From: Icerya purchasi
Lineage: Eukaryota > Arthropoda > Insecta > Hemiptera > Monophlebidae
Assembly: GCA_039619475.1 (NCBI GenBank)
Contig: CM077116.1
Span: 457,497,576 to 457,561,575 of the forward strand
Reading direction: 5' to 3'
DNA: 64,000 bases
Shown piece by piece: positions 21,857 to 32,352 of the stretch. How positions within the stretch are numbered: position 1 is the stretch's first letter; every line of letters starts with the position of its first letter. The translations under genes and the position numbers were made by a program. The notes under the pieces were generated by a model. The model saw only the letters and a program-made list of their open reading frames with translations, was not told the origin of the DNA and did no database searches.

Positions 21857-22499
21857 CTTTTTTTTTTAAAGTATAAAATGTGTACTTCTTATTTTTCATT
21901 CATTATCTCTAATTCGACACTCGGCAGAGATATCATTCTAAATTGCAGTCAAGTGTACGTCTAACTGCGTGTTCTCTATTTTCATTGATCTTTATATTTA
22001 CATAATAATGACATAATTTAATTAATCTATTCCAATTTCATCTTATATTTTAGTATTTTCCGCAGCATCATATTTATACTAATATTGGTCCACTAAGTTT
22101 AGTAATGTAAATCCCATATCCTCAATATATTTTTAGCAGAACGTCAGGGATTGTAGTAAGCTTTTCATAATTTATAGTAAGTCGAATTGATCTGCGAAGA
22201 GAATATTTTGAGCCAGTTCCTTTTTCTGCCAACCGCCTTTACTGTCTCAGATTTCTCTTTTCCCCGTAAAAAATACAAAAAGGGCCTAATAGGCACTCCT
22301 TGTGCATAAATCAGACAGAAATTTAAAAATTACAACACGATAATCATAATTCTCAATCAAACTAGATGATTTAGTCCTTACAAAAAATATTGAATAATTA
22401 AGAAACTGTAAGAAAATTCAAAAATTTGTTTTGAATATGAAAAAACATTTCCGAAGGAACATATTTTCATTGACAAATTAGGTAGACCAAAGTGTATGT
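21857..22499. other. Intergenic, no supported gene
   Basis: AT-rich sequence after POLR1E. Parts near 22140-22330 may be the decayed continuation of the minus-strand LINE at 22500-22960, but no clear motif was seen. Confidence 0.35.
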
Positions 22500-22960
22500 A
22501 CCGCCAAGTCAGCGAATACCCAAAATTTAATGTTGCTATAGAGTAAAGAAAGACCTATTTACAACAATGATATTGACTTCTTGCATTAGTGCGTCTTCAA
22601 ATTCATTGCAAAATTCGTGAATTTTTGTTTTGGAACTTTTTGCAGATGGAGTATAAACTTGCATTGTGTTTAGCGGAACTGATGAACTTTCTGTTTGTAC
22701 TATAATGATGCAATCTAATAAAGTTGTAAAATGTCTAACACTGTTGGCTACGCTTCATCCTAGCACTCCAGAGTAGTATACTGTGTAACTGTTCAAAAAC
22801 GTCGGTACCTGACCATATAGTTTCATATACGTTCAGGACACGAATAGTAAGCATTTCCATTTCGAGTAATACACTTTTTAATTTCTCTGCTTCCAGCGGT
22901 TTTTTTATGTTAGACGTTTCAATCTTGATGTTCATCTTGGCAAACGCTAATCGGACGATT
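22500..22960 (-). pseudogene. RTE-like LINE endonuclease fragment
   Basis: The minus frame 22935-22735 encodes AEKLKSVLLEMEMLTIRVLN and YETIWSGTD, matching the opening of an apurinic-type LINE endonuclease where a Glu-Thr-Lys/Arg-Trp motif is usual. After frameshifts, about 22700-22560 gives CIIIVQTESSSVPLNTMQVY, the later strand of the same domain. It is decayed and incomplete. Confidence 0.6.
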
Positions 22961-23794
22961 CTTTATACTCCTGCGTCATTAAAGAGATGGCTGAGATTCG
23001 AAGGCATTGTTAAATGTTACATCATTATTTTGATGAAACTAGGGAAGTATAATGTGGCGGTTTCCTTCTAACCTTCTACCAACCTTCTATCAAGATTTTC
23101 TCCCTTAGCCAAGTGTTCCCGGTGTAAGACGCCGAAAACTCGCTCACTCGATCCAAATAAATTCTACTAAAAACACTTGATTATCGATAGTTTATTGGAA
23201 GTTTGGTTGATTAAAAGGCTCCACATTTATTAGGCTGATATTATCGGTAGATAGTACCCATGAGATATTCAGACAACTCTATACCAGTCTTAATTTAGGT
23301 TTCTTCATCAGTACTAAGCTTCTTAAGATAAAATTATCTCCACGCAGGACGTGCACGCATAGTACATCACAGTTGTTCTTTCCTTTCCGCTACCTATTAT
23401 TACTAGTGTTGAAAAAAGTTTTCAAAATCTAGTAATATTACTTACTGCTTTGCCCGCATATATCTGTTTAAATCTTTACCTAGAATTTATTTTATTTTTT
23501 TTCATTTCATTTAGTTCTTATTTGCTGCAGTGTAAAATTTATGAGTATATAATTTTTATTTTATTTTATCGAGTGCATTTTACCTCTCCTTTTTTCTCTC
23601 TTCATTGAAAAAAATTCTTATAGGTCGGCTAAATTATACCAAAAATGTATGAATTATGCCCTAAGACATTCCCCGCAAGTATCAGTTTGTCCACTGATAA
23701 AAACTGGAACAAAATCAATTCAGTAATTCCTGAAGTTAGCGCGCACAGACAGATGGACGCAAAATGCGACCAATATATAACACATACACAAACT

Positions 23795-23826
<32 letters not shown>

Positions 23827-24411
23827 TAGACATTTGGATGAAAAAAACTTTTTTTTCTTTACCTATTGAACTTACCATAAAGAAGTCCGTTAAAGACAGA
23901 CCTAACCTTTAATTAGTAAAAAGCTAAATTTTGGATCCTATTGTTCAGTGACATTGTTGAACAGATTTAACATCATAAATAAGCCATTACACATTGTGTT
24001 TTCAAATTTATTCATACTTGTATATTGTGCAAAATTTAATGTATGATGATACTGAAAAATTGATTACCAAGGTTTTTCACACGTTTACTACCTCTAGACA
24101 TTCTATTTTATTTAGCGTGAGTTTTGTGTAATGTAAGTGTAAAAATATTAGTTTTATCAAGTTTTTCATTTTAGAATACAATTTTAAAATGAACATCATT
24201 ATAACAAAATAAATTACGGCTATAACTTTGAAAAATAAGTAAGTTAGAGTATTAAAACTAAAGCAGGCTTTGTTAGTGTCCAGTTATCCACTTCCAAAGT
24301 TTAGGAGAATACTGTAATTTCATAGATTTTCTTATCAATTATGATAACAGTATAATATGTTTGTGCTACACTTGATTAGTAATAGAATTATTATCGAACG
24401 TCTACTAAATA
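22961..24411. other. Intergenic region with a TA microsatellite
   Basis: No gene was recognised. A sequence around 23600-23770 ending in GACAGATGGACGCAAAATGC precedes a TA repeat at about 23796-23824, a common layout of short arthropod interspersed repeats. The element itself was not delimited. Confidence 0.4.
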
Positions 24412-24549
24412 ATGGAAGAAAAAGAAACATCCACTAAAGCAATGGAAGAAAAAGAAACATCCACTAAAGCAATGGAAGAAAAAGAAACATCCACTAAAGC
24501 AATGGAAGAAAAAGAAACATCCGCTAAAGCAATGGAAGAAAAAGCACCG
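24412..24549 (+). repeat. 30-bp tandem repeat coding for a decapeptide, about 4.5 copies
   Basis: Four complete 30-bp units and a partial fifth encode MEEKETSTKA in frame from ATG 24412, with one Thr-to-Ala change in unit four. The frame continues VTISSKSFF and stops at 24577-24579. Because 30 is divisible by 3, the repeat preserves the reading frame. It precedes an ORF1-like stretch, so it may be the N-terminus of a LINE ORF1. An alternative is a small two-exon gene, since CCG|GTAACT resembles a donor and CTTCAG at 24605-24610 an acceptor in matching phase. Confidence 0.8.
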
Positions 24550-24610
24550 GTAACTATATCCAGTAAAAGTTTTTTTTAGAAAACATAAAATGATTTTAAT
24601 AGCTACTTCA

Positions 24611-24940
24611 GGAGAAGAGCATTATCGTGTGTGGTATATCCCATCAAATCAATGAAGATGCTGTGGGGATAAGGATAAATGGGAGAAAAATAGACGCAGT
24701 ACACAGACTTCATTCTAGCAAACAATTGGATCCTACGGTTTATAATAAAATTGGTAAGCTACATCACAAAAAATGCATAAAAACTAAAGGTCACTAAAGC
24801 TTTCAAAGGAAAACCATGTGAACATTTTTTTTATAATGTGTATCTAACTAAAAGAAATCAAAAAGTTCTGATTAATTCAAGAACCTTGTGGGACCATTCG
24901 TCATTTAGACCAGTAATAGTTGAGTCTGAGGCAGATTAAA
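24611..24940 (+). pseudogene. LINE ORF1-like fragment
   Basis: The frame from 24611 reads EKSIIVCGISHQINEDAVGI and then KIDAVHRLHSSKQLDP, resembling the RNA-binding part of LINE ORF1 proteins, where an IVVxGI strand and an xxxHRLG motif occur. After frame breaks, YNVYLTKRNQKVLINSRTL and SSFRPVIVESEAD follow, in the position of the ORF1 C-terminal domain. The assignment is by resemblance only. It probably belongs with the endonuclease and RT segments downstream as one decayed LINE. Confidence 0.45.
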
Positions 24941-25339
24941 AGAAGGAGGCAAAGCTTTTCACATCAAGTCAGTATAGAATATAAAGTACTGAAAGGAATG
25001 TGCTGCAGTTATTAACAAAAGGGCGAAAAAAGCCTTCAGAAGTAGTATTAGCTAAGAAAACAAAAAACATGGTAACACTTAAGTCGTTTTCGGTACGAAA
25101 AAGCAGCCAAATCATAACCAAATCTAGAATAGATTTAGTAAATTATAAAAAATATCCTCCTAAGTCGTATTTTGCTCGGTGTCGAACCACCCGGCTGCCT
25201 ATTTGTGCATTCTAATTGTACAGAACTGGTATTCATGGTGATTGTTATATGCAACACTAGTGTAGGACTACCCTTGGAATTGATTGTAATGTTTGATTTA
25301 TCGATATACAAATTCAGTCTGCAACTATTAGCGATTATT

Positions 25340-25436
25340 TAATTATTTTTGTAATAATTTCTGTCGCCTGGCATCGAACTCAAGACTTTCGTGATGGAAG
25401 CCAAGCATTTTAACAACTAGGCTATTGCGACGAAGT
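25340..25436 (-). mobile_element. tRNA-derived SINE head, minus strand
   Basis: The minus strand begins CGTCGCAATAGCC and carries an A-box-like TAGCCTAGTTGTTAAAATG and a B-box-like GAGTTCGATGCC about 45 bases apart, the split RNA polymerase III promoter of a tRNA-related SINE. An AT-rich tail follows toward 25340. The cloverleaf is not intact, so it is not a functional tRNA gene. Confidence 0.6.
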
Positions 25437-25695
25437 AATAAATATAAAACTAATAAAAGTAAAAATGCCAATAATAGTAATGGTAATAAGGATAGTAACG
25501 GTAATGATAATGACGTTATTAGTAATAATAGTGAAAATAACGATAAAAATAATAGTATTAATAAATTTAACATTAGTAACACCATTATTAAAAGCATTGA
25601 TCGGAATAATGACGAATATGAAAGTAGGGACAATGTAAATAATCAGAACAGGATTGACCTTGACAATAATAGTAATAGTAATAACAAATAATAAA
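25437..25695. repeat. Degenerate AAT/AGT trinucleotide repeat
   Basis: Imperfect trinucleotide array of AAT, AGT, GGT and GAT units. It opens a low-complexity Asn/Ser-rich frame on + and a Leu/Ser-rich frame on -. Neither shows domain features. Confidence 0.8.
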
Positions 25696-26482
25696 AATAA
25701 GGTCGATACAAAACAAAATAATTAACCGTGCTAATCTTAAAAAATATGTGTAATGGTAATGGTAAAAAAGAAACTCATTGCTCGGAAAATCTAATCAAAT
25801 CGAGTAATTATGATATGTACCCTTAGTCAATCCCAAAAGTATGTCTAATAAGCAAATGGATTTTTTAAAAATAACAAAGTTCAATTAATAAAATAGTTAA
25901 AACATTTAAAATTACTATCCTAAATGTTAAAACCCTAAAATCTGAATAAAATCTAATGGAACAGGGACATGCATTTAGAAATAAAAATATTGCAATATTA
26001 TGACTAGCTTTTAAAATTTAAAAGTTATAACAACAGAATTGCAATAGTTAAGTCAAAATGAAAATACAAAACTTGTAATAATATATGTATACGCTCCAGT
26101 CGTGACAGCAAAAGAAAAGGGAACTGACGATTTTTATGCCAATCTATCTGAAATAATAAAGGAACACTTAAATTAAATAACTACTTCATAATTATTGAAG
26201 ATTTTAATAGCCAAATAGAACAAAGAAAAATAGGAAACTTTAAATAATGGGCAAATATAATTTTGGTAAAAAAAAATAGTAGAGGGTGAAAATTAATTTA
26301 TTTCTGTCAGCAATATAATCCAAAAATTATAAATAAATTGATGAAAAAACGTTAGGACAAATTATGAACATAGTTGACTCCAAATCAAATAGGATTATTA
26401 AAATAAATAAAATAGAACAAACACTAACAACACAATGATATAATTTAAAAAATATAAAAAGTATAAAAACGCTACTTAGTTT

Positions 26483-26520
26483 TGGATACTACAATCCATC
26501 TTCATGGCGTGCATAAACAG
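26483..26520 (-). ncRNA. Degenerate hammerhead-like motif, left arm of PLE-4
   Basis: Minus-strand mirror of the motif at 29218-29258, with CCATGAAGAT, stem GAT...ATC and CAAAAC where CGAAAC is expected. Probably inactive; supported by symmetry and position after the Penelope tail. Confidence 0.3.
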
Positions 26521-26887
26521 TTAAAATTAGAACAGCAATAATAAATTTGTCAACAATAAAAATATGTACTCACCATTAACTAGCAAAATTTGGAAACATA
26601 AAATAAATCAGAGTACATCAATGAATGACTAATTATTAATCAATTTAAAATATAAAAAATTTAAAAGTAACAAAATATAAAATAAAAACAGCCAATAAAT
26701 GAAAATTGTATAAAAATTAAAATTAAAATTGCATGATGTAGTATTAAATAATAGATTATTATAATGCAAGTTATTATTAAAATGCTATCCCTGTACTTGT
26801 GAATGTAATAATTCTCAGCGAAGTCTAAACATGTATTGTCTTTAACAATTTTTAAAATTGTTAAGTCCTCGTCTATGTGGTTACCCA

Positions 26888-28551
26888 TAGAGATGTAAAT
26901 TATTTGAAATGCAAATACAAAATGCAAAATACCTATTTTTATTTTGCATTTGAAATACTTTTTTTCAAAATGCATTTTCTATTTTATTTGAAATACTCTA
27001 TATAAATATTTAGTATTTGTAAAATGCAAAATGGTTATATTAAATTGTTAAATTTATGTTTCATACTTTTCATTATTAAATTCAAAATTAATTTTGACCA
27101 AAAAAGTGCTACTCTGGCTTGCAGGAGGTTTAAGGGGACGCATAGTTACAACAAAGTAGGTGAGCCGATTGTGAAGATTCATTCTGAATTTTATTTAAAG
27201 CTGACAAAAATTGTAAAGACTATTACTGATAATGGATCAAATATGGCCAAAAGCTTCCAAAATATATGGACGAGATTCAAATTCAGCTTCTATTCAAAAT
27301 ATTGAAGTAGTGCAAGATAATATTGATGAAGATGATGATGATAATATATTAACCCTAAGACAATTTCCAGAGTCATCTGAAGATTTTGAAGAGTTACAAC
27401 TGCCCAATCATGAAAGGTGTGTCACACACACGTTGCATTTAATAGCTTCAAGAGACATGGATACGGCTAGAACCCAAAGTAATTCATACCAAAAACTTTA
27501 TGATGCAGCCATGGCAAAATGTTGAGCAGTTTAGAATCTGTGTTCAAGATCTCCTAAAGCCTGTGAAATCTATTTAGAATCAACTGGAAACAACACAAAG
27601 AAATTCATATTATAATTGCATTCAAGATTTACTTGCTGGAGAAGATCCACCAAATGATATCTAAGGAAACTCAGATTAGCAGTTTTTAAAGAAATTGAAA
27701 TCCAATTTCACAATGAATACATAAGCTGCTCAAGGCCTATTGCTGATGGAATCAGAAATTTAGAAGGGGACAAAGGTACCTACTGCAGATGTCTTATGCC
27801 AGAATTAATAAAAATGCAAAAAAGTTCTAAACAGTTTGTAAGTGGATAACCCTAAATATTGTGGTGTGTTGATAGAAGTTATTAAAGAAAGTCTAAACAG
27901 GCGTCTTAAGAGATTTATAAATTAGAGGAACCAAAAGCAAAAGATGATACAATAGCATCCATGTCTTATCCCTTTTTCAAAATGAAATGTGTTCCAAAAA
28001 CTAACAGGGAATTCATTAAAGAACTGTTCGTTTCAGAAGATAAAGCAAGGAGAAGAAGATGAAAAGAGCTCCCAACATACTAACTCTAATAAAAGGAAGG
28101 AAAAGATAGAATCCTATTACATGTTTGTTGAGGGCTCTGATTCTTCAGTAGCCAGTGATATTACCAACACTACAATAGAGCTGGAAACATTACAATATTT
28201 GAATGATGAAGGAACAAATATCCAAATGTAAAAAAATTCTTTCTTAAATATAATACTTGCTTACCAAGTTCTGCACCTGTTGAATGACTATTTTGTTTGG
28301 TGGAACGATTATGAGGCCACATAGATGGAACATGAAAGATGAACTTTTTGAACAAATACGGGTGTTAAAATCAAAATCAATGAAGTAAAGTATTTTATTT
28401 AAAAAAGCTGTTTTGAAAATACACATTTTATATTTTGTATTTAAATGCTTTCATTTAAAATCATTTTATATTTGTATTTGAAATAAAAAAATAACCAAGC
28501 ATTTGCATTTTGAATTTAAATACTTTTGATAAACTATTTTGCATATCTCTG
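26888..28551 (+). mobile_element. hAT transposon, 1.66 kb, with perfect 8-bp target duplication
   Basis: The element starts TAGAGATG and ends CATATCTCTG, imperfect inverted ends. It is flanked by GTTACCCA at 26880-26887 and 28552-28559. Inside, broken frames encode a hAT transposase: KIVKTITDNGSNMAKSF (the strand with a catalytic Asp), ERCVTHTLHLIASRDMD, YDAAMAKC, IGWRS-like remains, CSRPIADGIRNLEGDKGTYC, and the C-terminal dimerisation motif SSAPVE at about 28271. At least four frame breaks make it inactive. It interrupts the left arm of the Penelope inverted repeat, so it is younger than that repeat. Confidence 0.88.
27110..28335 (+). pseudogene. hAT transposase, multiply frameshifted
   Basis: Coding remains of the element at 26888-28551. 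The TDNGSN motif lies at about 27221-27240, followed by an acidic insert (DEDDDDN), a His-rich HTLHLI segment (27430-27450), a helical domain and the dimerisation region near 28271-28335. The N-terminal BED zinc finger is not recognisable. Closest in style to Ac/hobo-like transposases; the subfamily cannot be given. Confidence 0.75.
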
Positions 28552-28598
28552 GTTACCCATCATATGTTTTTCTAGAGCATTGAATTTTAGAAAAACAT

Positions 28599-28770
28599 AT
28601 GATGGGTAACACCACTAACAACACAAATGAGGACTCTACAATTTTAAAAATTATTAAAGACAATAAATGTTTAGACTTTGCTGAGAATTATTATATTCAC
28701 AAGTACAGGGATAACATTATTAGTAGTAACTTGCCATATAATAATCTATTATTTAATATTACATTGTACA
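28599..28770 (+). pseudogene. Penelope C-terminal tail, right arm of PLE-4
   Basis: The frame encodes MGNTTNNTNEDSTILKIIKD, then KCLDFAENYYIHKYRD and LPYNNLLFNITLYNF before the oligo-T insertion. It matches the antisense frame in the left arm and the PLE-1/PLE-2 tails (AENYYINRYK, NPLFNIK). Confidence 0.65.
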
Positions 28771-28771
28771 A

Positions 28772-29000
28772 TTTTTTTTTTTTTTTTTTTTATTCAATTA
28801 ATGAGCCACATAGCTACACAGAGGGCTTCACGGCTCAATTAGGAAGGGAATGAGGTTAGATGAGATGGAAAAGTTTGACTTGTTTAATGAAATTTATTGT
28901 TTTATCTATGGAGTTGGAGGAATCATTAAGAGCTAGAACACGGCTTGAAGGAACATGGAGAGAGAGTCGGAGAGGAGCTGTCTTTAAGCATGTGAAAATA
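28772..29000 (-). mobile_element. Retroelement 3' end inserted in the PLE-4 right arm
   Basis: About 225 bp starting with T20 on the + strand (a poly(A) tail on -). It is absent from the otherwise matching left arm and is flanked by similar CAATTTT sequences. It is a 5'-truncated LINE tail or SINE inserted on the minus strand. No coding motif is visible. Confidence 0.6.
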
Positions 29001-29217
29001 TGATCAACCGCAATTTTAATTTTAATACAATTTTCATTTATTGGCTGTTTTTATTTTATATTTTGTTATTTTTATATTTTAAATTGATTAATAATTAGTC
29101 GTTCATTGATGTACTGTGATTTATTTTTATGTTTCCAAATTTTGTTAGTTAATGGTGACTACATATTTTTATTGTTGATGAATTTATTATTGTTGTTTTA
29201 ATTTTAATTGTTTATGC

Positions 29218-29258
29218 ACACCATGAAGATAGATTGTAGTATCCAAAACTAAGTAGTG
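29218..29258 (+). ncRNA. Degenerate hammerhead-like motif, right arm of PLE-4
   Basis: CCATGAAGAT, then GAT-TGTAGT-ATC as stem II and loop, then CAAAACTAAG. It aligns by position with the motif after PLE-1 (core, T, stem II, GAAA, AC) but has substitutions in both the core and GAAA. Confidence 0.3.
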
Positions 29259-31139
29259 TTTTTATACTTTTTATATTTTTTAAATTATATCATTGTGTTG
29301 TTAGTGTTTGTTCTATTTTATTTACTTCAAACGACTGTAACATAATTGTATAGATTACAATCATATTAAGTTGATTATATTTTAATTCAGGGTAATAGGA
29401 ATTATATAAGAAATCACAATACTGAAAGCTTTAACTTTTCTTCGGTTCACAGATGTTACATTGAAAACTAAAAATAATTAAAATGAAGATAACCAAGAAG
29501 AGCCAAATCAATCACCTTTGTATGGAGTATAAAAATCTAATGATGAATGATATCCAAAAAGGTAGATTTTTAGTGGAGTTGGTTTCTCTTACTGAAGAAG
29601 CATCAGAAGAAATAAAGAAAAAATTGTGGGTAGTAAAAGAGAATATAGTTTGACTTTAAAAATAAAAAAACCTGTTATACAAAAAAGAAAAACTGAAGTA
29701 TAACCTAATCATTACTAGCAATATGATTGAATATTACTCAATATATAAATTGATAAGAGTTAAGTTAAAAGGAGCATAAAAGAGAGAAAAATAACAAAAT
29801 GAAAGAAGAAATTCTGAAGAGTTCCAAGAGCACAAAAAATATCAATAAGCATCTAACACTAGGGAAAATTTGATGCAATTATATTCTTGATTTGAAGGAA
29901 AATAAGATACATGATCAAATGAATGATGCAGCTTCAGCACACTACTCTAATCTCTATGCTTGTGATTATCAACACTTAGCAGTTCATAGTGTAACTAAGG
30001 ATTTTAATAATGATAGGGAAACTAAATTTCTGATAGATAAACTAGAATAGGTAGTTAAAAACTTGAAGAGCAATAAGACACTAGATCATGACAGAATTAT
30101 CAACAAGACAATTAGATATAAAGGTAAGGAGTAAGGAACTCCTAAATAAACTACTGTTGATGTATAATGAAATTCCAGAAAGCCAGCAATTTCCAGAAGA
30201 CTGGATGAAATCATTTTAAAGAAAGGAAGCACACATAAATCAATAATTATAGATGGGGATATCTTTCAATCCAACACCTGGCGAAAACATTTATGAAACT
30301 AGTAAAAATGAAAATAAGATATGCATCAGTTAGTCAACAATCAAATGAACATGGTTTAGAAAGAGTTTCTTCACAATGGACTATTTACACACAATTAACC
30401 AAATAGTAAAAAAAAATTAAGCAATATCAAATTCATTTACATTTCACATTTGTTGATTACATGAGAACGTTTGATTCTCTAAAGCCTAATTTTCTCTTTA
30501 GTAATATTATGAAATCAGAATATATCTATGGTCTTTATTAATATAATTAAAAATGCATATTGCAATTTAATAGCTAGAATAGTAACGGATAAAATAGACA
30601 GTTATTTTGATGTTAAAAAGAATGTGAAACAAAGAGATTCGCTTTCACCATTCCTATTCAATTGTGCTTTGGAAGAAATTTTTAGAATGTTAGACTGGAA
30701 AAATAAACAGGAAGTACTTAAGTAACTTCAGATTTCTGGATAATGTAGCCTTAATTATTACAGACCTAAGACGGTCAGAATTGATGATCATCAAACTTAA
30801 TAAATCACAGCAAATAGCAGATTGGACTATTAACATTAATAAATCAAAAGTCATATCAACATCCTGAAAATCAGGCATAAGAATCGGAGGTCAAAAACTA
30901 GTTAATGTGGATGAATTGTTCTATTTAGAACGGTTAATTTTCCTTAATAATAAGACTCAAAAAAGGCTGGACTGATGAAGTTTAACGTGGAGCATATTTT
31001 GGTCATTGAAGAATTTATTAAAAGGTTCATTTCCGATATTGTATTTTGAAAGTCAAATTTGATTACTTCCCAGATTTTCATATAGTTTCCAAACATGGTT
31101 ATTAACTCAAAAGAAAGACTGCTTGGAAAAAAAGGAAGT

Positions 31140-32096
31140 CTGCACTGCTGTCTTCCTTGATGTTGAAAAAGCCTTCGATACTGTGTGGCATTCAGGACTG
31201 ATGGACAAATGGCGAAAATACTACCTACTCTGTATTGCGTGCTGCTGAAATCGTATCTGCAGCATCGAACATTTCGGGTCAAAAGTGGTGAATCCTTGTC
31301 GGCAGTACGTGAAATAGGCGCCGGTGTACCGCAAGGTAGCGTACTGGGGCCATTACTATATGTCATATACACATCTGATGTACCAGAGGTTGAAAATGTC
31401 GACATCGCCACGTTTGCAGATGACACTGCGCTGGTCTGCTCCGCTAATGACTTACAGGAGTGCATTACGAATGTGCAACATGCGGTCACAGAAGTGGCAT
31501 CGTGGTTTGACAAGTGGCGCCTTAAAATAAATACGATTAAGTCAACGCACGTAACATTCACAAACCGTCATATAACTTCGGTGCCAAAAATCTGTATCGG
31601 TAATAACGAAATACCACAAAAAAATACTGCATGCTATCTTGGTATACACATGGATAACAAACTAACTTGGAGGCACCACATAATGATGAAACGTAAGCAC
31701 TTGGACATCAGGCTCCGCAATATGAACTGGCTAGTAGGAAGACAATCCGAATTGACGATGGAGAACAAGATATTACTCTATGAGATGCTATTAAAGCCAA
31801 TTTGGCGGTACGGAGCACCGTTATGGGGATGTTCGAAACACACTAATATACAAATCTTGCAACGATTCCAAAACAAAGTACTGCGTATGATGACAAACGC
31901 TCCCTGGTTCATTTCAAATAAAACGCTACATACCGATTTCGACGTGAAGTATGTTTCCGAAGTAGTATCAGAGGAGGCGACGAAGTACCTTCGTCGACTG
32001 GAGAATCACGATAATCCGCTAGCGATCGCACTGATGGACAACTCCGAGGAAGTTAGGCGTCTACAGAGAAGGAAAGTTTTTGATTTAACCGTGTAA
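31140..32096 (+). pseudogene. Jockey-clade reverse transcriptase, C-terminal two thirds
   Basis: The first segment (31142-31213) reads CTAVFLDVEKAFDTVWH, the strand with the first catalytic Asp, then shifts into the main frame. This continues GAGVPQGSVLGPLLYVIYTS, the catalytic box FADD (residues 77-80 of the frame from 31185), WFDKWRLKIN, CYLGIHMDNKLTW and a C-terminal domain with PIWRYGAPLWGCSKH, ending at 32096. The palm and thumb are complete apart from the frameshift. The N-terminal endonuclease and ORF1 are missing. No RNase H domain follows, as expected for Jockey-type LINEs. Confidence 0.88.
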
Positions 32097-32321
32097 ACGT
32101 GCATTTAACTGCATAAGCACCAGAAATTGCCCACCAACGGGTGGTTGCATTTCTGTCACGCTGGCCTCTTCTTAGTCATGTTCTTTCCTGTCCCTCTCCC
32201 TCCCAACCTTCTCCACTCTGCACCTTCCATCCTATCCCTCCCCCTCCTAGCCTTCTCCACTCCGCACCTTTCATATAAAGATCTGCTAGATAGCCTGTAA
32301 GGGCTAGTTGTAGAAGGGAAG

Positions 32322-32350
<29 letters not shown>
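31140..32350 (+). mobile_element. 5'-truncated Jockey-like LINE with poly(A) tail
   Basis: A partial reverse transcriptase ORF (31185-32096) and a 3' UTR end in an A run at 32322-32350. GC content is clearly higher than the surroundings and the ORF is open for about 300 codons, suggesting a recent insertion. No clear target duplication was found, so the left boundary (near 31124) is approximate. Confidence 0.85.

Positions 32351-32352
<2 letters not shown>

Larger units (their letters stand above)
26404..29326. mobile_element. Penelope-derived long inverted repeat (PLE-4)
   Basis: The left arm (26404-26879) is the reverse complement of the right arm (about 28560-29326). They share, for example, TAGTTTTGGATACTACAATC at 26488 and its complement at 29239. 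Each arm encodes the same Penelope C-terminal tail reading outward: CLDFAENYYIHKYRD on - (26661-26975) and on + (28599-28770). The loop side holds the palindromic pair around ACATATGATGGGTAAC. The two arms are now separated by a hAT transposon, and the right arm carries a retroelement tail (28772-29000). Confidence 0.75.
25900..30950 (+). mobile_element. Decayed RTE-like LINE, split by a Penelope-derived insertion
   Basis: Endonuclease pieces at 25900-26345 include VKTLKSE, YAPVVTAKEKGTDDFYANL and a degenerate IIEDFNSQI strand. The domain resumes at about 29400 with ESFNFSSVHRCYIEN, where a conserved SDHR is expected. Then come GRFLVELVSLTEEASEEI, NEIPESQQFPEDW and reverse transcriptase NVKQRDSLSPFLFNCALEEI (30528-30725). 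The 26404-29326 insertion separates the two halves. Numerous stops show long decay. Confidence 0.7.

Noticed and set aside
24412..24549. Possible CRISPR-like array
   Set aside because: The 30-bp units are directly contiguous with no spacers, and the context is a eukaryotic transposon.
25343..25633. Leu-rich minus frame resembling a membrane protein
   Set aside because: It is a translation of a degenerate AAT/AGT repeat plus a SINE head.
30944..31561. 205-codon minus frame
   Set aside because: It is the antisense of the Jockey-like reverse transcriptase (31185-32096), which has FADD on the + strand.
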